Made by a program: the position numbers and the translations under genes. The notes under the pieces were generated by a model, which was not told the origin of the DNA, ran no database searches, and saw nothing but the letters and a program-made list of their open reading frames with translations. Positions 7,616-16,190 of a DNA stretch of 48,340 nt are shown piece by piece. Position 1 is the first letter of the stretch; the number at the start of each line of letters is the position of its first letter. This DNA comes from Oscillospiraceae bacterium (GTDB lineage Bacteria > Bacillota > Clostridia > Oscillospirales > Oscillospiraceae): positions 1 through 48,340 of the forward strand of contig JAFXYJ010000098.1 in assembly GCA_017541825.1 (NCBI GenBank), given 5' to 3'.

Positions 7616-8479
7616 ATGAAAGAAAACGCTGACAAACGGGGATATCTGACCGAGGATTTCCGGCTGTTCTACCTGAAGGACGACCGCGGCGCCACGGTCG
7701 GCTATCATTATCATGAGTTTTACAAGCTGGTCTTCCTGCTGTCCGGCTCCGGCAGCTACACGGTGGAGGGACGGCATTACCAGCTCATTCCCGGCGACAT
7801 CGTACTCGTGGGCAGCCGCTGCGTGCACAAACCGCAGTTCGAGCCGGGCTTCAACTATGAGCGGGTGATCCTTTATATCTCACCCGAGCTCCTGCGCGCG
7901 GGTTCCTCGGAGGATTTCCTTCTGGAGCACGTTTTCGCGGGCAAGAAAGGTCACGTGCTCCGCTCCGGTGAGGAATTCCGCCGGAAAATGCTCAGCATGA
8001 CCTCTCAACTCGAGGGTGAGATGGCCGGACGCAAGCCCGGGGCCTCGATCCTCGCCAGATGTACCCTCTTTCGCATGCTCGTCACCATCGGCCGCGAGAT
8101 GGACCGCACGGACGTTTCTCCGGCGGGGCCGGCCGCGCCGAAGGACGAGAAGATCCTGGAGATCCTGCGCTTCCTTGACACGAATCTCACGGAGGATATC
8201 TCCATCGATGAGCTCGCCTCGCGCTTTTATATCAGCAAATATCATATGATGCGGCGCTTCCGGGAGGAGACCGGCACCTCGATCCACACATATCTTTCCG
8301 AAAAGCGCCTCCTTCTGGCCAGAGAGCTGATCCGCAGCGGAGCGACTGCCACCGAGGCCTGTTTCCAGTCCGGTTTTCGCAGCTATTCCGCATTCTCCCG
8401 CGCATACAGCAAGCTTTTCGGCGTGACGCCAACGGGACGGATGACGATGCAGCCTCTGCCCGACGACGCCATTGAATAA
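7616..8479 (+). CDS. AraC-family transcriptional regulator with cupin sensor domain
   Basis: A 287-aa protein of normal length for cupin-type AraC regulators. Residues ~20-95 form the beta-barrel sensor (HYHEFYKLVFLLSGSGSYTVEG, then LIPGDIVLVGSRCVHKPQF), which usually binds a sugar or other small ligand. Residues ~185-285 hold two helix-turn-helix motifs (ISIDELASRFYISKYHMMRRF and ATEACFQSGFRSYSAFSRAYSK, ending in LFGVTPTGRM). It is followed 14 bp later by dapF and probably shares its transcript. The ligand and targets are unknown; the adjacent dapF and the glycan genes are candidates by position only. Confidence 0.9.
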   Translation: MKENADKRGYLTEDFRLFYLKDDRGATVGYHYHEFYKLVFLLSGSGSYTVEGRHYQLIPGDIVLVGSRCVHKPQFEPGFNYERVILYISPELLRAGSSEDFLLEHVFAGKKGHVLRSGEEFRRKMLSMTSQLEGEMAGRKPGASILARCTLFRMLVTIGREMDRTDVSPAGPAAPKDEKILEILRFLDTNLTEDISIDELASRFYISKYHMMRRFREETGTSIHTYLSEKRLLLARELIRSGATATEACFQSGFRSYSAFSRAYSKLFGVTPTGRMTMQPLPDDAIE

Positions 8480-8493
8480 AGGGAGGCCCGGAA

Positions 8494-9318
8494 ATGAAAT
8501 TCACGAAAATGCAAGGCGCCGGCAACGATTTCATCATCATCGACAACCGCGACGGCTCTGTTGCGACAGAGGATTACGCCGCACTGGCCGCCGCCATGTG
8601 TCCGCGCCGGTTCAGCGTCGGCGCCGACGGCTTCATCGTGGTCCTTCCGGCCCGGGAGGACGGCGACTTTGCCATGAAGTTTTACAATTCCGACGGCTCC
8701 GAGGGAGAGATGTGCGGCAACGGCGCCCGCTGTATCGCCAAATACGGCTATGATCACTCTCTGGCCGGCACGACACAAAAGATCGAGACCACTGCCGGAC
8801 TCGTCGTCGGACAGAGGATCGATCGGGACCTCTACTGCATCCGCCTCAACGATCTGACCCGCATTGAGCCCGAGGTCGCGATCCCCTGGGAGGATCAGCT
8901 GATCTCCTGCGTATACATAGAACTCGGCAGCCCTCCGCTCCCCCATGCGGTCGTCCGTCTGGAGGGATGGGACGCGATGGACCGCTCACAGCTTCTCTCT
9001 CTCGGCGCGCATATCCGTTTCTGGCCCGCCTTCCCCCAGGGCGCCAACGTGACCTTCTGGTCCGCCTCCGGCCCAAATCAGGCAAAAGCCGTCACCTATG
9101 AACGCGGCGTGGAGGACTTCACGTTTGCCTGCGGCACAGGGGCCGGATCCACGGCAGTGGCCATGCGTCTGGCAGGCTGCGCCGATGACGGTCCTGTCTG
9201 GCTCGATTTTCCCGGCGGCGAGCTCACCGTCGCGCTGACGGAAGAGCAGGGACACGTCACCGATATCTATCTGACCGGACCCGCGGTCACCGTGGCGACG
9301 GGAGACTTCCTTTTATGA
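8494..9318 (+). CDS. dapF: diaminopimelate epimerase
   Basis: A 274-aa cytosolic enzyme that interconverts LL- and meso-diaminopimelate for lysine and peptidoglycan synthesis. Both half-domain signatures are present: GAGNDF at 8-13, CGNGARC with catalytic Cys74, and ACGTGAGSTAVA with catalytic Cys213. The middle region carries GSPPLPHAVV where many homologues have a GNPHAV-type loop, a small variation in length. The start ATG follows GGGAGG. No other dap genes lie in the window. A hairpin at 9323-9359 directly after the stop ends the unit. Confidence 0.92.
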   Translation: MKFTKMQGAGNDFIIIDNRDGSVATEDYAALAAAMCPRRFSVGADGFIVVLPAREDGDFAMKFYNSDGSEGEMCGNGARCIAKYGYDHSLAGTTQKIETTAGLVVGQRIDRDLYCIRLNDLTRIEPEVAIPWEDQLISCVYIELGSPPLPHAVVRLEGWDAMDRSQLLSLGAHIRFWPAFPQGANVTFWSASGPNQAKAVTYERGVEDFTFACGTGAGSTAVAMRLAGCADDGPVWLDFPGGELTVALTEEQGHVTDIYLTGPAVTVATGDFLL

Positions 9319-9322
9319 GAAC

Positions 9323-9359
9323 AAAGCATCCGCTCGGGCGAGCTCCGGGCGGATGCTTT
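9323..9359 (+). terminator. terminator after dapF
   Basis: AAAGCATCCGC (9323-9333) pairs perfectly with GCGGATGCTTT (9349-9359) around a 15-nt loop, 4 bp after the dapF stop. The T run is short, but the stem's own A/T ends help. Confidence 0.7.
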
Positions 9360-9418
9360 GCTGACGTTCCGAGGCCGCGTTTTTTCGTTTTATACTGTCC
9401 CGCAATACAAAGCTTTCT

Positions 9419-9448
9419 TTGACATTGACACTATATGTATGGTATAAT
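9419..9448 (+). promoter_or_regulatory. strong sigma-A promoter of the glycan operon
   Basis: Perfect TTGACA (9419-9424) and perfect TATAAT (9443-9448) with an 18-nt spacer. A 79-nt leader follows before the first glycosyltransferase ATG. It is the best promoter match in the window. Confidence 0.8.
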
Positions 9449-9468
9449 ACTTTATTAAGGACTATATC

Positions 9469-9509
9469 TGCGATTTTCGAGTGATCGTTCCGGATCAGTG
9501 AAGATCGCA
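9469..9509 (+). other. nested inverted repeats in the glycan operon leader
   Basis: Outer arms TGCGAT (9469-9474) and ATCGCA (9504-9509) enclose inner arms TGATC (9482-9486) and GATCA (9493-9497). This lies wholly within the predicted 5' leader, 18 bp before the start codon. It may be an RNA structure or an operator-like dyad. Confidence 0.35.
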
Positions 9510-9526
9510 TCTGTTGGGAGCACGGC

Positions 9527-10630
9527 ATGGACAGGATCCTGATACTTACGAATACCAGCGGCGGTCTGTACCTGTTCCGGCAGGAGCTTCTGACGAGGCT
9601 GATGGAGACTGCGGAGGTCCGCGTGCTGACCTCCGATACAGGCCGGCTCGAACAGCTCCGGGAGCTGGGCTGCCGCGTTACGACTCTGGAAATCGACAGA
9701 CGGGGAACGGATCCGCGCCGTGATCTGGCGCTGCTTCGCCGGTATGTCCAGGAGATCCGTTCATGGAAGCCGGACCTTGTCATTTCGTATACCATCAAGC
9801 CCAATATCTACGGCGGTCTCGCCTGCCGCCTCACCGGCACGGCCTATGCCGCCAACGTGACCGGGCTGGGCACCGCTTTTGACAGGGGCGGTATACTGCG
9901 CAGCGCCGTCACGGCCATGTACCGGAACGCTTTGAAGCGGGCCAGATGCGTGTTTTTTGAAAACAGCGCGGACGAGCACGTTTTTCTCCAGCAGCGGATC
10001 GTTTCGCCGGAGAAGTCCTGCGTACTGGCCGGCGCGGGCGTCAATCTTGAACGTTTCCCTCTCGAGCCCTACCGCGACGAGCGGCCGTTCCGATTCCTTT
10101 TCATGGGCCGGGTCATGCGGGAAAAAGGCGTGGACGAGCTTTTTTCCGCCATGCGGAGGCTCGCTGCGGACGGCGCCGGCTGTGAGCTGTGGATCCTGGG
10201 CGGCCAGGAAGAGGATTACCGCCGCGTGCTCCGGCAGTATTCGTCCGAGGGCTGGCTGCGGTATTTCGGCTTCCAGCAGGACGTACGGCCGTTTATCCGT
10301 CAATGCCAGTGCTTTGTCCTCCCCTCCTGGCACGAGGGGATGGCCAATACCAACCTGGAATGCGCCGCCTCCGGGCTTCCCGTGATCACCTCGGATATTC
10401 CCGGCTGTCGGGAAGCCGTGATCGACGGCGTCAGCGGTTACCTCTGCGCCCCCAGGGACGAGGAAAGCCTGTATCAGGCCATGAAGCGGATTCTGTCTCT
10501 CTCCGCCGCGCAGCGGGAAAGCATGGGACTGGCCGGCCGGGCGCATATGGAAAAGACGTTTGATAAGACACATGTCGTGGAAAAAACCGTTGAGAGGCTG
10601 TTCGTGCAAGGGGTGAGTTCGATCCGATGA
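9527..10630 (+). CDS. GT4-family glycosyltransferase
   Basis: A 367-aa GT-B fold enzyme. The N-terminal half (1-175) has NTSGGLYLFRQELL and DLVISYTIKPNIYGGLACRLTG; the C-terminal half has FLFMGRVMREKGVDEL, WHEGMANTNLECAASGLPVITSDIPGCREAV (the EX7E-type nucleotide-sugar site) and GVSGYLCAPRDEESL. It looks like PglA/CapJ-type enzymes that extend undecaprenyl-diphosphate-linked sugars on the cytoplasmic face. The start ATG follows GGGAG. Its stop overlaps the next gene (ATGA), so the genes are coupled. The sugar specificity is not readable. Confidence 0.88.
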   Translation: MDRILILTNTSGGLYLFRQELLTRLMETAEVRVLTSDTGRLEQLRELGCRVTTLEIDRRGTDPRRDLALLRRYVQEIRSWKPDLVISYTIKPNIYGGLACRLTGTAYAANVTGLGTAFDRGGILRSAVTAMYRNALKRARCVFFENSADEHVFLQQRIVSPEKSCVLAGAGVNLERFPLEPYRDERPFRFLFMGRVMREKGVDELFSAMRRLAADGAGCELWILGGQEEDYRRVLRQYSSEGWLRYFGFQQDVRPFIRQCQCFVLPSWHEGMANTNLECAASGLPVITSDIPGCREAVIDGVSGYLCAPRDEESLYQAMKRILSLSAAQRESMGLAGRAHMEKTFDKTHVVEKTVERLFVQGVSSIR

Positions 10631-11373
10631 TCCCGAAGACCATCCACTACTGCTGGTTTGGGCGTAACGAGAAAAGCGATTCTGTGCTCCGATGCATCGA
10701 GAGCTGGCGGAGGATCCTGCCCGACTATGAGATCGCAGAGTGGAACGAGGACAATTACGACGTTCATATCTGCCGTTATACATCCGAGGCGTACGATCGC
10801 CAAAAATGGGCCTTTGTCGCCGACCATGCCAGACTCACCGCCCTCTATCGCTATGGCGGGTTGTATTTTGACACGGATATGGAGGTCCTGCGTCCATTCG
10901 ACGTTTTCCTGGACAACGAAGCCTTTGCGGGCTATGAGGCCAACGACATGCTGCAGATGGGAGCGATCGGCGCGGTGCCGGAAAATGCTCTGATCGGGGA
11001 ATTTCTTGCCTATTATGGCGACAAATCCTTCCTCAAGCCCGACGGATCGCCGAATATGCTCGCCATCACCTCCATCACTACCCGGATACTGCGGGAGCAC
11101 GGCTTCGTGCCCGACGGCCGTGAGGCACTCGTCGACGGGATGCGGATCTATCCGCAGATCTATTTCTGTCCCAACAATCTCTCGCGGATCTGGGGAGTTC
11201 CGTCCCCCCGGAGCTATACCGTGCATCATGCCGATTCGAGCTGGCGTCCCACGGCCGTGGACAGGACGACGCTGAAGGGGCGGATCATTCGCTACGGCGT
11301 GGGTGTGCTGCGCAATCGTCTGGGTTCCGATGGATATGCCCGGTTGAGCAGAAAGCTGAGGGGCCACAAATGA
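10627..11373 (+). CDS. GT32-family glycosyltransferase (capsular polysaccharide type)
   Basis: A 248-aa protein beginning IPKTIHYCWFG, a hallmark of the family, with WNEDNYDVHICRY and WAFVADHARLTALYRYGGLYFDTDMEVL. Residues 82-84 (DTD) form the metal-binding DxD motif. GT32 enzymes use nucleotide sugars (often UDP- or GDP-linked) with retention of configuration and are frequent in capsule and O-antigen loci. The start codon overlaps the previous stop by 4 bp, and its own stop overlaps the GT2 start by 4 bp. Confidence 0.88.
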   Translation: MIPKTIHYCWFGRNEKSDSVLRCIESWRRILPDYEIAEWNEDNYDVHICRYTSEAYDRQKWAFVADHARLTALYRYGGLYFDTDMEVLRPFDVFLDNEAFAGYEANDMLQMGAIGAVPENALIGEFLAYYGDKSFLKPDGSPNMLAITSITTRILREHGFVPDGREALVDGMRIYPQIYFCPNNLSRIWGVPSPRSYTVHHADSSWRPTAVDRTTLKGRIIRYGVGVLRNRLGSDGYARLSRKLRGHK

Positions 11374-12266
11374 GCAGCGTACGTGTGACAGTTCTGACGC
11401 CCGCATTCAACCGGGCCGACCAGCTTCCGAAGCTGTATGACAGCCTGACGCGCCAGACCTGCGGGGATTTTGAATGGCTCGTCGTGGACGACGGCAGCAC
11501 CGACGGCACCGGGGAACTGATCGGCGGTTATGTCGCCGAGGGGAAGCTCTCCATCTCGTATTTTCAAAAACCGAACGGCGGGAAGCATACAGCGCTCAAT
11601 TACGCTCACCCCTATATACAGGGCGAGCTTGTCTGGATCGTGGACAGTGACGATCAGCTGGTGGATGAGGCGATCGAGACGCTTTTGTCCGACTGGGAGG
11701 AATACCGGCACGATCCGGAGATCGCAGGCATCGTCTATCTGCGCGGTTCGGACCGGGAGCATCCGCTCCGCGGCTTCACCTATCCCGGCGACCGGCTCGT
11801 CTCGACCAGCATCCGCGAACAGGTCAACCGGAGGCATATTCCGGACGCGAGCCAGGTCATTCGCACCGATATCTTTACGCAGTTTTCTTTCCCGGAATTT
11901 GAAAACGAACGCTTTTTGGGAGAGAGCTATATCTGGAATCAGATCGGATACCGATACAAGACGGTATATATCAACAAAGTGCTCTATATCTGCCGCTATC
12001 TTCCGGGAGGGCTGACGAGATCCGGCCGCAGGCTGCGCATCCGCTGTCCCAAGGGCGGCATGGCCAATTCAAAGACTTATTTCGATCCTCGGGTCTCCCC
12101 GAAGATCCGTGCGAAAAACGCCATGCTGTACGTGGCCTACGGCAAATTTGACGGCATGCCTCTGTATCGGATCATCGCATCCGGCAGAGACCCGTATGTG
12201 ACGCTTTTTGCCCTGCCGGGCGAGGCGCTGTATCTGTACTGGAAGAAAAAATACCTCTCCGAATAA
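11370..12266 (+). CDS. GT2-family glycosyltransferase
   Basis: A 298-aa GT-A enzyme: VLTPAFNRADQLPKLYDSL at the start, LVVDDGSTDGT (residues 38-47), and VWIVDSDDQLVDEAI with DSD at 92-94 as the metal site. There is no clear TM helix, so it acts in the cytoplasm or at the membrane face. The third coupled glycosyltransferase of the operon, it probably adds the third sugar or decoration. It is followed by a 140-bp gap before the ABC transporter genes. Confidence 0.88.
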   Translation: MSSVRVTVLTPAFNRADQLPKLYDSLTRQTCGDFEWLVVDDGSTDGTGELIGGYVAEGKLSISYFQKPNGGKHTALNYAHPYIQGELVWIVDSDDQLVDEAIETLLSDWEEYRHDPEIAGIVYLRGSDREHPLRGFTYPGDRLVSTSIREQVNRRHIPDASQVIRTDIFTQFSFPEFENERFLGESYIWNQIGYRYKTVYINKVLYICRYLPGGLTRSGRRLRIRCPKGGMANSKTYFDPRVSPKIRAKNAMLYVAYGKFDGMPLYRIIASGRDPYVTLFALPGEALYLYWKKKYLSE

Positions 12267-12406
12267 AAACAGATCCATTCCATTCTCTCTTTTGTTTCAA
12301 ATGAGCATATGCCTGCAACAAGGCAGGAAAACTGATTCTTCTTTTTCTTATCCGATCTGACATTTCGCATTCGGTTTTAACCTCTTCCCAAAGGAGAACG
12401 CCCAGC
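12267..12406 (+). other. 140-bp intergenic gap, nothing decisive
   Basis: This gap is A/T-rich and pyrimidine-rich. It contains only a weak 5-bp CCTGC/GCAGG inverted repeat and no clear terminator or promoter hexamers. AAAGGAGAAC near the end is the ribosome binding site of the permease gene. Confidence 0.4.
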
Positions 12407-13276
12407 ATGATAGAGGCCAATCGTTTTAAAACCGTGATCACATCGGAGCACAGGCTGCTGGATCTGCATCTGAAGGAAACGCTGCAGTACAGGGATCTGA
12501 TCTTTTTGTACGTCAAGAGGAACTTTATTGCGACGTACAAGCAGACGATCCTCGGTCCCGCCTGGGCCATCATTCAGCCTCTGCTCACGACCATCGTCTT
12601 CACAGTCATCTTCGGCAGCCTGGCCCGTCTGACCACGGCAGATGTGGCCGGAGACTATGTGCTGCCCGGATTCCTTTTCTACATGTCCGGCAACATATGC
12701 TGGAGCTATTTCTCCGACACGCTGCAGAAGACCTCCGCCACATTCATCGCCAACCGGAACACGTTGGGGAAGGTCTACTTCCCCCGCCTGGTCATGCCCG
12801 TTTCCACGTCGATCTCCGATCTGATCTCCTTTGGCATCCAGTTTGGCATTTTCACGATCTTCTGGCTGTATTTTTTGATCCGCGGCGGTACGAGCATCGT
12901 CCTTTCGGCCAGACTGCTGCTGATCCCGCTGGTCATTCTGCAGATGATGATCCTCTCCGTCGGCTGCGGCATCATCATCTCCTCCGTTACCACCAAGTAC
13001 CGGGACCTGAACATGCTTGTCGGATTCGGCATCCAGCTATGGCACTACGGCACTCCCCTCGCCTACGGACTCCAGCTCGTCCCGAAGCGCTGGATGTATT
13101 TATACATGCTCAACCCCGTCACGCCGATCATCACCACCTTCCGTTACGCGGTGTTCGGCTTCGGGTATTTTGATCTCCACTACTATCTGCTCGGCTGGAT
13201 CGTCAGTCTTGCGCTCTTTTATATCGGTCTGATCATGTTCAGCCGGATCGAACGTACATTTATGGATACGGTGTGA
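12407..13276 (+). CDS. polysaccharide ABC exporter permease (Wzm/TagG-like)
   Basis: A 289-aa ABC-2 type permease. An N-terminal cytoplasmic helix (LHLKETLQYRDLIFLYVKRNFIATYKQTILGPAW) is typical of RfbA/Wzm/TagG proteins. It is followed by six hydrophobic segments with FLFYMSGNICWSYFSDTL between the second and third. It pairs with the ATPase gene 10 bp downstream to move a lipid-linked polymer across the membrane. The presence of this pair, with no Wzy/Wzx genes in view, argues for the ABC-transporter-dependent export pathway. Confidence 0.9.
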   Translation: MIEANRFKTVITSEHRLLDLHLKETLQYRDLIFLYVKRNFIATYKQTILGPAWAIIQPLLTTIVFTVIFGSLARLTTADVAGDYVLPGFLFYMSGNICWSYFSDTLQKTSATFIANRNTLGKVYFPRLVMPVSTSISDLISFGIQFGIFTIFWLYFLIRGGTSIVLSARLLLIPLVILQMMILSVGCGIIISSVTTKYRDLNMLVGFGIQLWHYGTPLAYGLQLVPKRWMYLYMLNPVTPIITTFRYAVFGFGYFDLHYYLLGWIVSLALFYIGLIMFSRIERTFMDTV

Positions 13277-13286
13277 GGGTGCTGTC

Positions 13287-14570
13287 ATGGAAGATGTGAT
13301 GATCAAAATCGACCATATTTCCAAGCAGTACAGGCTCGGACAGATCGGCGGAACGACTCTGCGTGCGGAGCTCCAGCGTCTGGGTGCCAGAATGCGCGGA
13401 CAGGAGGACCCCACCAGGAAGATCGGCGCGAGGGAATACAAGGACGGCGAGACTTTCCTGGCTCTGGACGATGTTTCTCTTGAGGTGAAGAAGGGCGAGC
13501 GTGTCGGCATCATCGGCCACAACGGCGCCGGCAAATCAACTCTGCTGAAGCTCATCTCCCGGATCACCGCGCCCACCAGCGGGCAGATCGGTCTGAACGG
13601 CCGCGTCGCCTCCATGCTGGAGGTGGGCACCGGTTTCCACAAGGAACTGACCGGCCGGGAAAACATTTATATGAGCGGCGCCATCCTCGGCATGACGAAA
13701 AAGGAAATAGACGCCAAGATCGAAAACATCATTGAGTTTTCTGAGGTCCGTCAGTTTATCGACACTCCCGTGAAGCGCTATTCCAGCGGCATGTATGTCA
13801 AGCTGGCCTTTTCCGTGGCAGCGCATCTCGACAGCGAGATCATGATCATGGACGAGGTGCTGGCCGTCGGTGATATGGCCTTCCAGAAAAAATGCCTGGA
13901 AAAGATGAGCGATGTTTCCAGAGAAGACGGCCGCACGATCCTCTATGTCAGCCACAACATGAATACGATCCGGCAGCTTTGTGATCGGGTGGTCGTACTC
14001 GATCACGGACATATCGTGTTTGACGGAGGCGTGGCGGAGGGCATCGACGTTTATATGGGAAGCGTCGATGTCACTCAGTATCCCACGAGCTACTCCCTCG
14101 CCGAGCTTCCGCGCGCGAAGCATCACGGCAAGGAGATCTTTACCGAGGCCTTCTGTTTTCCCGCCTGTGACAGCGCCGAGTTCTTCTCCGGCGATGATTT
14201 GACTTTTGAACTGACGCTCTCCTCCCAGATCACACGGGACGACATCAAGTGTCTGCTGAAAATAAAGGACCGGCAGAACGTGTCCACCTTCGCCTCCTGT
14301 CTCTCCGAAGGCTTCTGCGTTAGCAGCGGGTCAAAACAGACCGTGCGGTTTCGTATGAACACGCAGGGGCTGGTGCCGGACCAATACTGCATCGGCATAG
14401 AGATCGTCCAGTTCAACGCCGCCGGAAGCTGTTATTCCTTCGACAATCCTCCGGTCATGATCCCTCTCGTCATCAAAAAAAGTGAGGACGAAAGTCTGAA
14501 ATGGGACAGCAAAAACTGGGGCAGCATTCGCCTCTCCGAGCTCCATGTCCTCTCTCGGGAGATCGTGTGA
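13287..14570 (+). CDS. polysaccharide ABC exporter ATPase with C-terminal Wzt-like domain
   Basis: A 427-aa protein. Residues ~1-245 are the ABC ATPase: GHNGAGKSTLLKLI (Walker A), VKRYSSGMYVKLAFSVA (signature), MIMDEVLAVGDMAFQKKC (Walker B) and a switch His in YVSHNMN. Residues ~265-420 form a beta-rich C-terminal module like Wzt-C, which in studied systems recognises the capped end of the glycan. It is the last gene of the plus operon and is followed immediately by the shared terminator. The C-terminal domain implies that the exported chain carries a specific terminal group, possibly made by the convergent operon. Confidence 0.9.
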   Translation: MEDVMIKIDHISKQYRLGQIGGTTLRAELQRLGARMRGQEDPTRKIGAREYKDGETFLALDDVSLEVKKGERVGIIGHNGAGKSTLLKLISRITAPTSGQIGLNGRVASMLEVGTGFHKELTGRENIYMSGAILGMTKKEIDAKIENIIEFSEVRQFIDTPVKRYSSGMYVKLAFSVAAHLDSEIMIMDEVLAVGDMAFQKKCLEKMSDVSREDGRTILYVSHNMNTIRQLCDRVVVLDHGHIVFDGGVAEGIDVYMGSVDVTQYPTSYSLAELPRAKHHGKEIFTEAFCFPACDSAEFFSGDDLTFELTLSSQITRDDIKCLLKIKDRQNVSTFASCLSEGFCVSSGSKQTVRFRMNTQGLVPDQYCIGIEIVQFNAAGSCYSFDNPPVMIPLVIKKSEDESLKWDSKNWGSIRLSELHVLSREIV

Positions 14571-14582
14571 TCCTTTATACGA

Positions 14583-14622
14583 AAAACAGGCTGCCGCATC
14601 TTTTGATGCGGCAGCCTGTTTT
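14583..14622. terminator. strong bidirectional terminator between convergent glycan operons
   Basis: An 18-bp perfect stem, 14583-14600 with 14605-14622, has a TTTT loop; the A4/T4 ends give a T tract on both strands. The minus-strand HAD gene stop begins at the next base (14623), and the plus-strand ATPase stop is 12 bp before it. Confidence 0.9.
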
Positions 14623-15249
14623 CTATTGTCTGTAATACAGTCCGTCCGGATTTTGAAACCAGATACATCGCATGCCGAGCGCCTCGGGGGCTATAAAATC
14701 CTTCCGGATATTGTCGCCCACGTAAGCCATTCTGTCATACCTCGTACCCAGGCGCTCGCTCATCAGCCGAAAGGCTGTGGGATCCGGTTTGCGGTACTGC
14801 GTCCCGCCGAGCTCATCTGTCACGATGATCTCGTCAAAGAGCGGTTCGATGCACAGCGCCCGCAGCTTGGCACGCTGCCCCTCCGGCCGTCCGTCGGTAA
14901 TGATGCCAAGCTTAACTCTCTCCCCGAGACGCTGCAAGAGCTCCCGCGCTCCCGGATAGAGTGTCAGCACGGGATCATTTTGTCTGTAAGCCTCCAGCGC
15001 CGCAGCCTTATACGACTGCAGGCCTTCCTCCTCCAGAACGGCATCGATGGCGGGACGGCCGTCTTCAAAGGCCGCCCACAGCCTTTGCGCCATGTCGGGA
15101 ACGTTCGGAAACAGAGCGCTTACCGCCCGGTATCCGCAGCGGACATAGTCCTTCTCCGGGTAGAGCGTGTCGTCCAAATCGAAGATAACGGCGTCCAGAT
15201 CAGAGACATGATCTGCCACCTCGCATATCAAACCGACAGTGATCATCAT
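14623..15249 (-). CDS. HAD-family hydrolase
   Basis: A 208-aa haloacid-dehalogenase-like phosphatase. VIFDLDDTLYP carries the nucleophile Asp24 and the acid Asp26; GIITDG is motif II; YRKPDP is motif III with the Lys; and VGDNIRKDF is motif IV. The all-helical cap at ~35-90 suggests a small phosphorylated substrate. ATGA overlap with the ATP-grasp gene gives coupling. In a glycan operon it may remove phosphate from a sugar or alditol intermediate, which is inference. Confidence 0.85.
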   Translation of the reverse strand: MMITVGLICEVADHVSDLDAVIFDLDDTLYPEKDYVRCGYRAVSALFPNVPDMAQRLWAAFEDGRPAIDAVLEEEGLQSYKAAALEAYRQNDPVLTLYPGARELLQRLGERVKLGIITDGRPEGQRAKLRALCIEPLFDEIIVTDELGGTQYRKPDPTAFRLMSERLGTRYDRMAYVGDNIRKDFIAPEALGMRCIWFQNPDGLYYRQ

Positions 15250-16190
15250 TTTATCCGTATGCTCTGGTCAAAGCGGCTGTAGACCGCGCCGTGCTCGGCG
15301 GCCTTGGGCTGGTACGGCAGCTTTTCCCCGTTCAGGATCCGCAGCATGGCGGCTGCGCTGTCCGCCCCTGCCTTGATGGACAGCGGCGCGCCGCCGCCGA
15401 AACGAGGATTGATCTCGATATAATAGTCATCCCCCGTTCCCTTCTGACGGATGAGCTGCACGGTGATCTGGCCCCGGGGGCGGTAATCCGCGACCAGCGC
15501 CAGCATTTCCGCGATGATGCGGTCATCCTGATCGATCTCGGTCTGCAGCACCTCTCCCGAGCGTACCGCCAGACGGATCCGCGGCGTGATGTAGATCGGA
15601 TCGCCGTCCAGATCGCAGAAAATATCCACCGTATACTCAGTGCCTTCTATATACGGCTGGATGATGTATTCCGGCACATGCCTGGCGTAATCCTCCAGCT
15701 CTGCGGGACCGGATACTTTGTAAGCAAAAATGCTCGAGCTGCCGTCCCGCGGCTTGATGAAAGCCGGGAACCCTCCCCGATAGTCGGCGATGTCATCTAC
15801 GGGATCCGGGCTTTTGAGTCCGACCGAATGGAAATAGTCCGCCGTGAGCCGCTTATCGCGGCAGAGGGCCACCTTTTCGGGATCACTGATAATGACCTTT
15901 GTCCGGCCGAAGGTGCCGCGGTTTTTGGCCAGCAGCATCAGATCGGTATCAATAGTGGGAATCAGCGCGTCAATGTCGTTCTCTTCACAGGCCCTACGCA
16001 GCGCGGGGATATACTCGTCGCTGCGGATCGCCGGAACGATCAAGCTCCTGTCACAGAAGGCCAGCGCCGGGGCGTGCGGATTCATATCCGCGCCGAAGAG
16101 CTCCAGCGCGATGCCGGTCTTTTCCGATGCGGCGCGAAATGCCTGCATGAGCTCGACACGTCGCCCCGCACTGGTAAACATGATCTTCAC
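15246..16190 (-). CDS. ATP-grasp family ligase
   Basis: A 314-aa protein of the CarB/PylC-like ATP-grasp type: an N-terminal nucleotide-binding region (MFTSAGRRVELMQAF...), a central domain with PAFIKPRDGSSSIFAYKV and the EGTEYTVDIFCDLDG loop, and the metal-binding end YYIEINPRFGGGAPLSIKAG. Such enzymes form amide or related bonds via an acyl-phosphate. The likely start is GTG at 16190, overlapping the previous stop (GTGA). With a PglC-like enzyme upstream and a HAD downstream, it probably modifies a sugar or adds an amino acid to the glycan; the substrate is unknown. Confidence 0.82.
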   Translation of the reverse strand: MKIMFTSAGRRVELMQAFRAASEKTGIALELFGADMNPHAPALAFCDRSLIVPAIRSDEYIPALRRACEENDIDALIPTIDTDLMLLAKNRGTFGRTKVIISDPEKVALCRDKRLTADYFHSVGLKSPDPVDDIADYRGGFPAFIKPRDGSSSIFAYKVSGPAELEDYARHVPEYIIQPYIEGTEYTVDIFCDLDGDPIYITPRIRLAVRSGEVLQTEIDQDDRIIAEMLALVADYRPRGQITVQLIRQKGTGDDYYIEINPRFGGGAPLSIKAGADSAAAMLRILNGEKLPYQPKAAEHGAVYSRFDQSIRIK

